Shown here one piece after another: positions 9,444-17,817 of a stretch of DNA of 64,000 nt. Made by a program: the position numbers and the translations under genes. Each line of letters begins with the position of its first letter. Position 1 is the first letter of the stretch. The notes below the pieces were generated by a model. The model was not told where the DNA came from, did not search any database, and was given only the letters and a program-made list of their open reading frames with translations. Origin of the DNA: UBA6059 sp965227155 (GTDB lineage: Bacteria; Bacteroidota; Bacteroidia; Cytophagales; Cyclobacteriaceae); NCBI GenBank assembly GCA_965227155.1, contig OZ245731.1:2232001-2296000 (forward strand). The letters run 5' to 3'.

Positions 9444-9599
9444 ACGCCAAATCGCCAAAACCTGAATGATAATGGCCATTGGCCCAAGGATAAAAACCCA
9501 CATCAGCCATTCAAAGATGGATTGTCTGTATACTCTGGCAAGGCTGGCACTGATGAGGCCGGGCAAAATGAGAAAGAGTATGATGACCCAGATCGTCAT
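9420..9599 (-). CDS. Small two-helix membrane protein, 59 aa
   Basis: An ATG at 9599 opens a 59-codon frame ending in TGA at 9420. The protein has two hydrophobic helices, roughly residues 3-20 (containing WVIILFLILPG) and 30-51 (containing WLMWVFILGPMAIII), and a strongly basic tail WRKKRHSQK. The positive-inside pattern supports a real inner-membrane protein with a cytoplasmic C-terminus. A 66-codon frame on the opposite strand is low in complexity and lacks such features, so I prefer this one. Its last codons lie within the terminator hairpin of the convergent peptidase gene. No family is recognised. Confidence 0.6.
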   Translation of the reverse strand: MTIWVIILFLILPGLISASLARVYRQSIFEWLMWVFILGPMAIIIQVLAIWRKKRHSQK

Positions 9600-9689
9600 A
9601 ATTTAATCTATAGCAACTCGTATTGAGGTAACAGTATTAATTAATTTTGCGCAAGAAAACTAATTCATCCCCCCTGTAGTTTCATACTA

Positions 9690-10616
9690 GTGCCTATACG
9701 ATTCAGAACATATTATCTTAAAAAGAGATTTTGGGTCTTATTCCTGGTCATTTTGGGCCTGGGCTATGGCTATCATGCGCTTGAATTTCGTGTGGATGAC
9801 GAAACTTATTTGGAAATCCTCACGGATGCACCCTTTGATTATACTCCAAAACTTACTTACCACGAGATCGACAACCGAAGGATTAGATCCATCGAAATTG
9901 GAGCGGACTCCCTACCGCTTGTTATGTTTATCCATGGGTCACCCGCAAGCTCAGTATTCTGGCAGGATTATTTGGTAGACAGCACACTGCTGGCTCGGGC
10001 CAAGCTGGTTGCTGTAGACCGGCCGGGATATGGATATTCCGGCTTTGGCAATATCATTACCTCTGTTAAAAAACAGGCTGCCCTTATTGCTCCTATTTTA
10101 GCAGAAAAAAGGGAACAACATGATATGATTCTTCTACATGGCTCTTCTTATGGAGGCACTGTGGCTGCCCGATTGGCTATGGATTATCCAGATTTGGTAG
10201 ATGGCATCATTTTTCAAAGCTCTTCACTGGCCCCGGGTGAGGAAACTACCTTTTGGATTACCTACCCTACCAGCCATTGGTCTTTGAGTTGGCTACTGCC
10301 ACCTTCATTGCGCAATGCCAACATGGAAAAGCTTAGCCACAGATTAGAGCTGCAGAAAATGGAAAAACTATGGGATAGGGTAACTGCCGCAGTGACCATT
10401 CTCCATGGCGATGCAGACCAGTTGATTTGGCCTTCCAATGCTGATTTTGCAATGGACAAACTCAAGAATGCCCTTTACAGGCAAAAAATCATAGTTGAAG
10501 GCCGCGGGCATGATCTCGCCTTTACCGCTCCTGAATTGATTAAAACCTCGATCATCAATACAATGCGAGTAGTTGAAGAGCAGCGTGCTGTAAAACCAGA
10601 AAAGCAGGCAGAATAA
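9690..10616 (+). CDS. Membrane-anchored alpha/beta hydrolase
   Basis: A 308-residue protein starting at a GTG; residues 10-28 form an N-terminal membrane anchor after a basic stretch. The alpha/beta-hydrolase core has the oxyanion motif IHGSPASS near 90, the nucleophile elbow HGSSYGG near 150, the acid in HGDADQLIWP near 240 and the catalytic histidine in GRGHDLAF near 272. Together these give a full Ser-Asp-His triad, so it should be active on an ester, amide or epoxide substrate that cannot be identified. It converges on the M14 peptidase gene with a 15-base gap and no evident terminator. Confidence 0.88.
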   Translation: MPIRFRTYYLKKRFWVLFLVILGLGYGYHALEFRVDDETYLEILTDAPFDYTPKLTYHEIDNRRIRSIEIGADSLPLVMFIHGSPASSVFWQDYLVDSTLLARAKLVAVDRPGYGYSGFGNIITSVKKQAALIAPILAEKREQHDMILLHGSSYGGTVAARLAMDYPDLVDGIIFQSSSLAPGEETTFWITYPTSHWSLSWLLPPSLRNANMEKLSHRLELQKMEKLWDRVTAAVTILHGDADQLIWPSNADFAMDKLKNALYRQKIIVEGRGHDLAFTAPELIKTSIINTMRVVEEQRAVKPEKQAE

Positions 10617-10631
10617 TGCTGCAGCTTTAGT

Positions 10632-13232
10632 CTATTCTAGATTTCCCAAAAGCAGACTATTTAAGAAAAGCCGGTGAATGCTATACCAATATCCTCTAAA
10701 AGTGGGCGAGCTGGCGAAATAGATAACACGACCTTTGCCAATTTTAGTAGTTAAAAGATATGGGGCTCCCGCAAGCTTCTGCTTATCTTCCTCCAGCATA
10801 AATCCATCGAGCAGTAAACGCTCCTGATCCTGACCATATGTGATCACCACATCCTGTGGATTTTCAGGCTCTAAAACTATAGGATAAGCTGCTGGTAGTC
10901 CCAGTTGTGTGGCACTGTATCCTGTAGCAAGCAGTGATTGTCCTACTTCATTCATACCTGGTTGCCAATTGACAATTTCTGTAGGAATGTTTTCTGTATT
11001 GGTAAATTGGCCCTTTAAGATGGTGCCATTGGAATACTCAGCATAACCCTTAAATGAGACTCCTTTGCCGAGTACCTCATCTGTGGCTATAATTTCTCCC
11101 GCTGCATGGTGAACCACCAGTGTCCCTCCATTCATCACATATTGCCGAAGGTTTTCCAGTTTTAGTCGGCCTTTATATCCCTGGCTAAAACCGGGACCGC
11201 CTCGTATATCAAGTCCTGCATTGGGTAGCACAATGGCTGAGTATTCTGATAAATCACCCTGATTAAGCGTAGAAAGCATCACCGGTGAAAAGGTGAAATC
11301 AAAGTCACTTTCCAATACCGATCGGATACCTCCATAATAATGATCCTGCATTACAGGCCAGTCCGCCAACACCGCAACTTTTGGTGTGGGTATAGGTGCA
11401 AGTCTGGTATCATCACCAAAAGTGACTCCTCCATCCGTAAAAGGAGAATCTACTGTGTTTACTTCCGCGCCGTAGGAAGCTGCCAGTGTGGCCAATCTTG
11501 CTGGAAAATGGTCTGGGTTTCGCAGTGTGATGGCAGCAAAGGTTCCTTTAGGGTATGTGGTGTCACCTATTTTAAACCAGCTTTTGAACACCCGCCATTT
11601 ATAGCCTTCTTGCGCCATCCGCATGACCAATTTATAATTTGCCTCTTTATCCGGGGTAAGGAAATAGGCATAGGCTTTATTTATTTTTTGGTCTTTGTTG
11701 TCACTCAATTCAGTAGCCGCTGTACCGGAATTTGTAGTGGTTGCCATATAAGCATCTACCCCAAAAATGAGTGGGAATAAATTCCATGTTACATCATAAA
11801 AAGGCATGTCCCTGCCCGCTGGCACCCAGGTCTCAGGGTTTTCATCATCCACATCAGGGTCAAAGAACGCACGAACCAACCTCGCTTGTGGTTGATCAAC
11901 GTTGATCATCAAATCACCTTTTGAGAAAGATCGTTTGTAGCCTGTACCCTTGGGATCAAGATAATTTTTTACAGTGGTGGTAAAGTCATTGCTTGCGGCC
12001 AGGACTTCAATATCATTGGTGCTTAGGCGCTCCATTAGGCGATTAAGCTTGGCAATGTCCTGATCTTTTGGGATAATGATCTGTCTTATTGATGCGTCTT
12101 TGGCTGCCTGCACACCAGCTATCTGAGTATCATAAGCATCGTTGAGGAGCTCATTTTTTCGGTCAGCTGCTACTTCCATTAAGGTCCATGCACCCTCAGC
12201 ATGGCGATCCATTGCCATACGCATGGTTGCAAGGGTACCATCAGTGCGGATGAAGCCGGTAGTACGGCCAGGCCTGCCTCCGAAGGTCTCAAATAAGAAA
12301 GAACTTACACTGGGCCCAAGCATAGCCCATGACAATCCGAATCCCACATGAGATACCCCATCAAACTGATTTCTGCTAAACAAAGACCAGCCTTTCTCTC
12401 CAAAACGCTTGCCTGTGATTTCAGCTACATCTACCCACCATTGGTAGGCCTTTTCAGGCCATAAATCATGATAAGGAGGAGAAAAAGGCGGAATAAAATG
12501 TGTGGTAGGCCCACTGTGTACGTCCAGTACCAAATTTGGCCTCCAATCCATCATCGTTTTGCCAAGAGCAGCCATTTCCGGGGTAGCAAAAAAACTAAAG
12601 TCTCTGTTTACATCCAGGCCAATGGCGTTGCCATCAGTATTCATACCCCAGTGTGCGCGATTTTCTATCGCATTTGGATCTAAAGAGGCACCCGGAATAT
12701 CATATAAGCCCTGCCATGTAACGTAGCGGGTATGCGCATCAGGATTTGTGAGTGGAGAAAATATTACCACAAGATTATCACGGATATTCCGTGCAACGGC
12801 ATCATCCCTAGTTGCCAGGTCATACGCCACTTCCGAAAGTACTTCTACACCAGCTTCTTCATCTGTATCTACTATAAAAATGTAAAGAATGGCAGGGTTT
12901 GCCGATATCAATTCATTCTTTTCAGCATCATCCAAAGGACTGTTGAGCCGGGTTAACTTTCGGTTATTAGCCTTAATCTGATCCAATTTCGCCAGGTTGG
13001 CCTCACTGCTGATAATCAGCTGCACCAAGTCTCTTCCCTGAATACTCTTGCCGTAGGTTTGATGAACTACCCTGGGGTGTTTGGCTAGTGTTTCGTAATA
13101 ATTGTAATGATTTGCGGTGATCGTATATCGTGTGCCTAAGGTGTAACCATGGTAGGTAGTCGGGTCTGTAATTTGGCCTAAAGAGGTTAATACAAAGCTT
13201 AGGAGACAAATTGTGGTGAATAAATGGCGCAT
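10632..13232 (-). CDS. Secreted M14-family zinc carboxypeptidase-like protein with altered zinc motif
   Basis: An 866-residue exported protein with a signal peptide (residues 1-19). The N-terminal 380 residues resemble the M14 carboxypeptidase fold: IQGRDLVQL, NPDAHTRY, the second zinc histidine in LVLDVHSGPTTHF and the likely catalytic glutamate in FLFETFGGRPG. The first zinc motif, normally HxxE, reads D122-T-D-E125-E, so the histidine ligand is replaced by aspartate. The C-terminal half (about 600-866) resembles the glutamine-amidotransferase-like domain often found in Bacteroidota M14 proteins, with VLPNAGLDIRGGPG and LVVHHAAGE. It is probably a surface or periplasmic peptidase, but the ligand change makes activity uncertain. 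Confidence 0.85.
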   Translation of the reverse strand: MRHLFTTICLLSFVLTSLGQITDPTTYHGYTLGTRYTITANHYNYYETLAKHPRVVHQTYGKSIQGRDLVQLIISSEANLAKLDQIKANNRKLTRLNSPLDDAEKNELISANPAILYIFIVDTDEEAGVEVLSEVAYDLATRDDAVARNIRDNLVVIFSPLTNPDAHTRYVTWQGLYDIPGASLDPNAIENRAHWGMNTDGNAIGLDVNRDFSFFATPEMAALGKTMMDWRPNLVLDVHSGPTTHFIPPFSPPYHDLWPEKAYQWWVDVAEITGKRFGEKGWSLFSRNQFDGVSHVGFGLSWAMLGPSVSSFLFETFGGRPGRTTGFIRTDGTLATMRMAMDRHAEGAWTLMEVAADRKNELLNDAYDTQIAGVQAAKDASIRQIIIPKDQDIAKLNRLMERLSTNDIEVLAASNDFTTTVKNYLDPKGTGYKRSFSKGDLMINVDQPQARLVRAFFDPDVDDENPETWVPAGRDMPFYDVTWNLFPLIFGVDAYMATTTNSGTAATELSDNKDQKINKAYAYFLTPDKEANYKLVMRMAQEGYKWRVFKSWFKIGDTTYPKGTFAAITLRNPDHFPARLATLAASYGAEVNTVDSPFTDGGVTFGDDTRLAPIPTPKVAVLADWPVMQDHYYGGIRSVLESDFDFTFSPVMLSTLNQGDLSEYSAIVLPNAGLDIRGGPGFSQGYKGRLKLENLRQYVMNGGTLVVHHAAGEIIATDEVLGKGVSFKGYAEYSNGTILKGQFTNTENIPTEIVNWQPGMNEVGQSLLATGYSATQLGLPAAYPIVLEPENPQDVVITYGQDQERLLLDGFMLEEDKQKLAGAPYLLTTKIGKGRVIYFASSPTFRGYWYSIHRLFLNSLLLGNLE

Positions 13233-13302
13233 ATACTCAATTTTAAATTGAATATGCTTTGCATGAGAGCCATTTACAATCTCATTTACATAAAAGGGTT
13301 AA

Positions 13303-13656
13303 TCAATCCTCTAACCGCTCCAGTGCCTGAATCAACTGATCCCGATCCAGCGGTTTGGAAAGAAAGGCATGGGGGTTGATTTCTTTTACCTTTTCATCAG
13401 TTGAATCATAGGAGCTTATCACAATGATTTTGGGCTTTTTATCGAGCAGTTCTACCGTCTCAAAGCCATCAATAAAGGGCATTTCAATGTCCAAAAAAAG
13501 AACATCCGGCTTCTTGTTTACGACCTGTATGGCACCAGTTACCGGGTTATCAAAACAGCCAATAAGTTCAATGGAAGGGATTGTTTCCAGGGTCTTTTCT
13601 ACAATTTTTAAAAAAATGGGATCATCATCGATGGCTATCGCTCTATACTTTTTCAC
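13303..13656 (-). CDS. Stand-alone response-regulator receiver
   Basis: A 117-residue CheY-like protein with no output domain. The acidic pocket is in AIDDDP (residues 8-13), the phosphoacceptor aspartate is in LFLDIEMPFIDG near 57, a conserved serine follows in IIVISSYDS, and the lysine is in FLSKPLDRDQL near 101. The sequence resembles the receiver part of LytTR regulators but stops before any DNA-binding domain. It lies 25 bases after the fused receiver-oxidoreductase gene on the same strand, so it is likely the last member of the signalling operon and may be phosphorylated by the neighbouring kinase. Confidence 0.88.
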   Translation of the reverse strand: MKKYRAIAIDDDPIFLKIVEKTLETIPSIELIGCFDNPVTGAIQVVNKKPDVLFLDIEMPFIDGFETVELLDKKPKIIVISSYDSTDEKVKEINPHAFLSKPLDRDQLIQALERLED

Positions 13657-13681
13657 AAGGCGGTCTTTTTGATGGTTTAAT

Positions 13682-15340
13682 TTATACTTCTGCTAAATAT
13701 TCATGCACAAATTTGATGGCCATAGCACCTTCTCCTACTGCGGAGGCAACACGGTTCATAGCCCCTGCACGAACATCTCCGGCAGCAAATATGCCGGGAA
13801 TGCTTGTCTCTAGCAAAAAAGGTTCTCTGTGTAGCTTCCAGTCGTTCTGAAAAGTATCATAGTTTTTTAAGCTATGGCCTGTTTCAATAAATCCTTTTTC
13901 ATTTTTGATCAGGGCATCAATCCAATCGGTAAAGGGTTTGGCACCAATGAAAATAAATAGGGCACCAGCGGGTAAGGTTCTTTCGTTTTCCACTGATTGA
14001 TCGGATAGAATTACCTTTTCCAGATGATCGTTTCCTTCGGCACCTGTTATGATGGTTTCCCCCAACACCTCGATATTATCTGTATTATTGATCTGGTCTA
14101 TGAGATAACTTGACATGCTGGAAGTGAGGTCAGGCTTTCTGATGACTATGAAGACTTTTCGGGCAAATTTGGACAGATACATTGCTCCCTGCCCTGCTGA
14201 GTTTCCACCACCAACTATGTACACATCCTGATCCTGACAGGTGGCAGATTCCGTCATGGCAGCACCATAATATACCCCCGCACCTGTAAACTGGTCAACA
14301 GTAGGGGCAGGGTGCTTTCTGTAATCAACCCCGGTGGTGATTACAACGGCCCGGCTATGTACAGTAGCCCCGTCAGCAAGTGTCAACACCTTATATGTGC
14401 CCTCCAGCTCGATTTTCTGCACCTCCTGCGGTGTGAGAAATTCTATGCCAAACCGGGTTGCCTGCGTAATGGCCCGGTGAGAGAGTTCAGCACCACTTAG
14501 GCCTTTGGGAAAACCCAGGTAGTTTTCAATGCGCGAGGAGGTGCCTGCCTGACCACCCGGAGCCCTTTTTTCTATCAAAAGGGTCTTTAATCCTTCGGAC
14601 CCACCATATACCGCTGCTGCAAGGCCTGCAGGGCCGGCACCTATAATAACTACATCATAGATTTTTTCCCTGGCTTTAGCATGCAGGCCTATTTTTTCAG
14701 CCAGTTTTGATAATGATGGATTGGGAAGGTAGCTTCCATCCTCAAAAAACACCACCGGCTGGTCAGACTCATCAAGATGTGCCGAGGCAAGGAGGTTTTT
14801 AGCATTGTCAGATCGATTGATGTCCAACCATTGGTAAGGAACAAGGTTACCCGCCAGGAAATCCTTGATCTTATGCGATAGACTCGAGTACTGATAGCCT
14901 ACTACTTTGATGCCTTCAAATGGGGGAATGTAGTGCTTCTGCCATTCGTCAAGTTGGTCCTGAATAACCGGGTATAGTTTTTCTTTGGGGGGATCCCAAG
15001 GTTTGAGCAGGTAATAATCCAATTGCACATCATTGATGGCCTTGATGGCAGCATCAGTATCAGAATAAGCAGTGAGCAATATTCTTTTAGCTGCAGGATA
15101 TTTGATTTTAGCTTTTTCAAGAAACTCTACGCCGAGCATTTCCGGCATGCGCTGGTCGGATAAAAACAAGGCGATGGTTTCACCTTTAAGATGCAATTCT
15201 TCAATTGTAGATAATGCTTCATTGGCAGATGCGGTACTTAAAATGCGGTAAGACTTTCTGAATTCCTTGCGCATATCCCGTTCTATGGCGCGGAGCACCT
15301 GCGGATCATCATCTACGATTAAAATTATGGGGAGCTTCAT
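13682..15340 (-). CDS. Response regulator fused to thioredoxin-reductase-like FAD/NAD(P) oxidoreductase
   Basis: A 552-residue three-part protein. Residues 1-130 are a receiver domain with D62 in FLSDQRMPEM as phosphoacceptor. Residues 140-220 look like a thioredoxin-fold linker without a CxxC pair. Residues 226-552 are a thioredoxin-reductase-like flavoprotein: FAD motif VVIIGAGPAGLAAA near 230, APGGQAGTSSRIENYLGFP, NAD(P) motif VYIVGGGNSAGQGA near 373, and FAAGDVRAGAMNRVASAVGEG at the C-terminal FAD site. The redox cysteines of true thioredoxin reductases (CATC) are replaced by GAAM near 359, so it should not reduce thioredoxin. It is cotranscribed with the upstream kinase. A redox or flavin-dependent output controlled by phosphorylation is inferred. 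Confidence 0.88.
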   Translation of the reverse strand: MKLPIILIVDDDPQVLRAIERDMRKEFRKSYRILSTASANEALSTIEELHLKGETIALFLSDQRMPEMLGVEFLEKAKIKYPAAKRILLTAYSDTDAAIKAINDVQLDYYLLKPWDPPKEKLYPVIQDQLDEWQKHYIPPFEGIKVVGYQYSSLSHKIKDFLAGNLVPYQWLDINRSDNAKNLLASAHLDESDQPVVFFEDGSYLPNPSLSKLAEKIGLHAKAREKIYDVVIIGAGPAGLAAAVYGGSEGLKTLLIEKRAPGGQAGTSSRIENYLGFPKGLSGAELSHRAITQATRFGIEFLTPQEVQKIELEGTYKVLTLADGATVHSRAVVITTGVDYRKHPAPTVDQFTGAGVYYGAAMTESATCQDQDVYIVGGGNSAGQGAMYLSKFARKVFIVIRKPDLTSSMSSYLIDQINNTDNIEVLGETIITGAEGNDHLEKVILSDQSVENERTLPAGALFIFIGAKPFTDWIDALIKNEKGFIETGHSLKNYDTFQNDWKLHREPFLLETSIPGIFAAGDVRAGAMNRVASAVGEGAMAIKFVHEYLAEV

Positions 15341-15414
15341 TTTTATATTGAGATTAAAGCTAAAATAGTATTTGTCATTGAACTTTTGGAATTATCAAAG
15401 CTGTAGGCGGAGCG

Positions 15415-16791
15415 TTATTTTTTGGGAAAACACAGCTCAAAAACTGTTTCTCCTGGTTTTGACCGCACCTTGATGTCAGCGTTATGGTTTTTTATAATTC
15501 TCTGCACAATATCAAGACCTAGACCGGAACCTTTGCCTACACCTTTTGTCGTAAAGAAGGGATCGAATATTTTTCCCTGCACCTCTGAAGGTATGCCGGG
15601 ACCAGAATCAGCAATATCCACCCTTACAAAATCCGGCTCCTCAAAGGTGGTAATCGTAATGTTGCCGCTGCCATCAAGTGCATCTATTGCATTATCCAAT
15701 AGATTGGTCCAAACCTGATTCAGTTCACCGGGATGTGCAAGAATAGGACTTAGATTCTCTTTAAAATTTCTTGAAATAGTAATTTGAGTGCTTTTCAGTT
15801 TATGGCCCAGCATGGTTAGTGTACTGTCAATGCCTTCGTGAATGTGGGTGGTTTGCAGGTCAGGCGATCGGTCCATGTGGCTATACGTTTTGATGGCGCC
15901 AACCAGTTCGGAAATTCGGGCACTTGCCAGGTGTATTTCAACTGTAAGTTTTTCAGCTTCAATAGTGGTATTAATCCAGGCGAGCGCATCGCCGATGGCA
16001 GCCTGGGGTAGCTGATCTGCTAACTGCTGCAAGTCTTCCACCTCAATATTTGCACCCAGCAATACCTCTGCATAGTCGAAACTATCCTTGATACCCTGCT
16101 CATCCATCCAGTCAATAAGTGCATCTTCCTTAGCGCTTTTTTCCATCATTGACATATAGGCTGTGCCGGTGATTTTACATTTGGCGGCTACCATATCGGT
16201 GACTGCCTGAAGCTGCTCACTGGTCATTTTATGATCGAGCAGACGAGCTGTACAAACCGGTATCATTTGAATTTTCTCCCGCAATGCCTCGGAGGTACGA
16301 TTAATTGCCGCGGCAGGGTTATTAATCTCGTGGGCCAGCCCAGCTGAAAGCTTTCCCAAAGAGGCCATTTTTTCCCGTTGCTGCTGCGTTTGAGTAAAAT
16401 TTCTCACCCTATCTGAAAGATAGCCGACCAGATTTTGCATGAGCTCGGGGCTCACTTCGCCCAATTCCTGAAACTTGTTTTTATGCAGTTCCCAATAGGT
16501 AGCATCTTCCAGGATCACCACATATCCGGTCGCTTTTTGCATTCTGGAAAAAGGCAGTAATCCACCCAGTTGACCGGCTTCTACTGTGGTGACAGGTACC
16601 ATATTTCCACCCTGCTTTAGCATAAATTGGGCCTTTCCCTCCACGATCACCTGCATGTGCTCGATTGGCTCTCCTTCCTTGAAGAGGTATTCTCCTTTTT
16701 TGGTTTTTTTGAGTTGAGCGGTTTTTTCAAACCACTCTATGGCTTCTGCAGATACATTTTGGAAGACAGAAATATCCTTCAATGCTATCAT
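15415..16791 (-). CDS. Histidine kinase with N-terminal cyclic-nucleotide-binding-like domain
   Basis: A 458-residue soluble sensor kinase with no membrane helix. Residues 8-125 form a Crp-type cNMP-binding domain (YLFKEGEPIEHMQVIVEGKA). The dimerisation box has H154 in LSAGLAHEINNPAAA. A long helical insert (about 180-270) separates it from the ATPase domain, which has the N-box QVWTNLLDNAIDALDG, the G1 box DIADSGPGIP, the F box FDPFFTTK and the G2 box GKGSGLGL. It sits 74 bases upstream of the receiver-oxidoreductase fusion and is the obvious phosphodonor for it. Whether a cyclic nucleotide is really bound cannot be decided, as the phosphate-binding cassette is not canonical. Confidence 0.9.
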   Translation of the reverse strand: MIALKDISVFQNVSAEAIEWFEKTAQLKKTKKGEYLFKEGEPIEHMQVIVEGKAQFMLKQGGNMVPVTTVEAGQLGGLLPFSRMQKATGYVVILEDATYWELHKNKFQELGEVSPELMQNLVGYLSDRVRNFTQTQQQREKMASLGKLSAGLAHEINNPAAAINRTSEALREKIQMIPVCTARLLDHKMTSEQLQAVTDMVAAKCKITGTAYMSMMEKSAKEDALIDWMDEQGIKDSFDYAEVLLGANIEVEDLQQLADQLPQAAIGDALAWINTTIEAEKLTVEIHLASARISELVGAIKTYSHMDRSPDLQTTHIHEGIDSTLTMLGHKLKSTQITISRNFKENLSPILAHPGELNQVWTNLLDNAIDALDGSGNITITTFEEPDFVRVDIADSGPGIPSEVQGKIFDPFFTTKGVGKGSGLGLDIVQRIIKNHNADIKVRSKPGETVFELCFPKK

Positions 16792-16920
16792 GGTTGTAGT
16801 ATTTGAAACCAGAAAACTAAAGAATTAATTATAGTAAACCTGTGATGACTACTTCTAGCGATACAAAATGTCAGATGGGAGTCAAAAGCCTGTTTTTACA
16901 GAATTACAATCTACTGCTTA

Positions 16921-17817
16921 TCAATCCTTGCCCAGGCTATCAAGCCTAGATTGGTTGATCCTCCGTATAAGGCTGTCAGTTTTACGCAAGGTGCCTTTGA
17001 GTTGCTTATTGAGTATTCTTTGCTGGAGGGTAAGTTTTCCCAATTCGGTCGTATTATCACTAATAATAACTTCGTGTGACTGCAAATACTGCGATAGCTG
17101 CTCCATGCTGGTTTCAAGACTATCAAACCGAAGCTGAGTATTGTTGTGAATGTCCATCAACTGCTCCTGAAGGGCACTTGTCTTGTTGGAGACCGATTGA
17201 TTTAAAGTTTGCTGCTGTTCGTTTATTGCCTGCAAAATGAATAAATGATGACCAACTACAGATAATAAAACAAGAAGAATTGCTCCAGCCAATGCCATAA
17301 ACCAGGTATATCCAGGAGTTGGGTTTTTTGCCGGAACTTTATCTTTTTTATCAACTTCATCGCCGGGGAAAAGGGAAGCCACTGATGGGTGCAGATGATA
17401 ATGCCTCGCTTGTAATTTGAGCACGGCTGCAGCCAGCGCCAGGTCTTTCAGGAAAAAGGGGCTGCTATTTTTTTCTTTTACATCTAATGATCCAACTATG
17501 GATTCATCCTCACTGAGAGAGGCTTTGTACCAGCTGGTGATGTAGCCTTCTGTTTCTAGCGAGCGAATTAGGTTTAGCGCATTGATAAGCCTTTGCTGTA
17601 TTTTCTCGCTGATATCCACCTCAATATCTGCACTATAAACCAGCAGCTTTTGCTGGAAAGTACTGATTTCAATCAGGCAGTTAAGATCTTTGATCTCAAT
17701 AAAGTCCGAAAATCTAAGTGGATTTTTTGGGCTTAGTTCACCGTTGCCTTCCACAGGCTCACCTGATTGTAGAAGTTCTTTAAGAAGCGATATTTCATGA
17801 GGCTGAAGCCTCCGCAT
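16921..17817 (-). CDS. Uncharacterised single-pass membrane protein with C-terminal coiled coil
   Basis: I do not recognise a family. The 298-residue protein has a soluble N-terminal region (1-160), one membrane helix (about 170-192, WFMALAGAILLVLLSVVGHH), and a long coiled-coil region (195-290) rich in Gln, Ser, Asn and Leu heptads. There is no signal peptide, so the N-terminal domain is probably cytoplasmic and the coiled coil periplasmic. Its start codon overlaps the stop of alr as TAATG, which makes coupled translation likely. The context suggests a membrane partner of the ATP-grasp / papain-like / alanine racemase group. The next gene downstream (kinase) is 129 bases away and may have its own promoter. 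Confidence 0.75.
   Translation of the reverse strand: MRRLQPHEISLLKELLQSGEPVEGNGELSPKNPLRFSDFIEIKDLNCLIEISTFQQKLLVYSADIEVDISEKIQQRLINALNLIRSLETEGYITSWYKASLSEDESIVGSLDVKEKNSSPFFLKDLALAAAVLKLQARHYHLHPSVASLFPGDEVDKKDKVPAKNPTPGYTWFMALAGAILLVLLSVVGHHLFILQAINEQQQTLNQSVSNKTSALQEQLMDIHNNTQLRFDSLETSMEQLSQYLQSHEVIISDNTTELGKLTLQQRILNKQLKGTLRKTDSLIRRINQSRLDSLGKD

Noticed and set aside
9426..9626. A 66-codon plus-strand frame after the M24 peptidase
   Set aside because: It starts within the terminator hairpin, has an unstructured Asn/Pro/Asp-rich sequence, and is opposite the 59-residue membrane protein, which looks genuine.
11340..11780. A 146-codon plus-strand frame
   Set aside because: It is antisense to the M14 peptidase gene, is rich in Cys, Arg and Ser as expected for a shadow frame, and has no homology that I recognise.
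13682..15340. Reading the oxidoreductase as a true thioredoxin reductase
   Set aside because: The active-site CATC is replaced by GAAM and no CxxC pair is found elsewhere in the domain.
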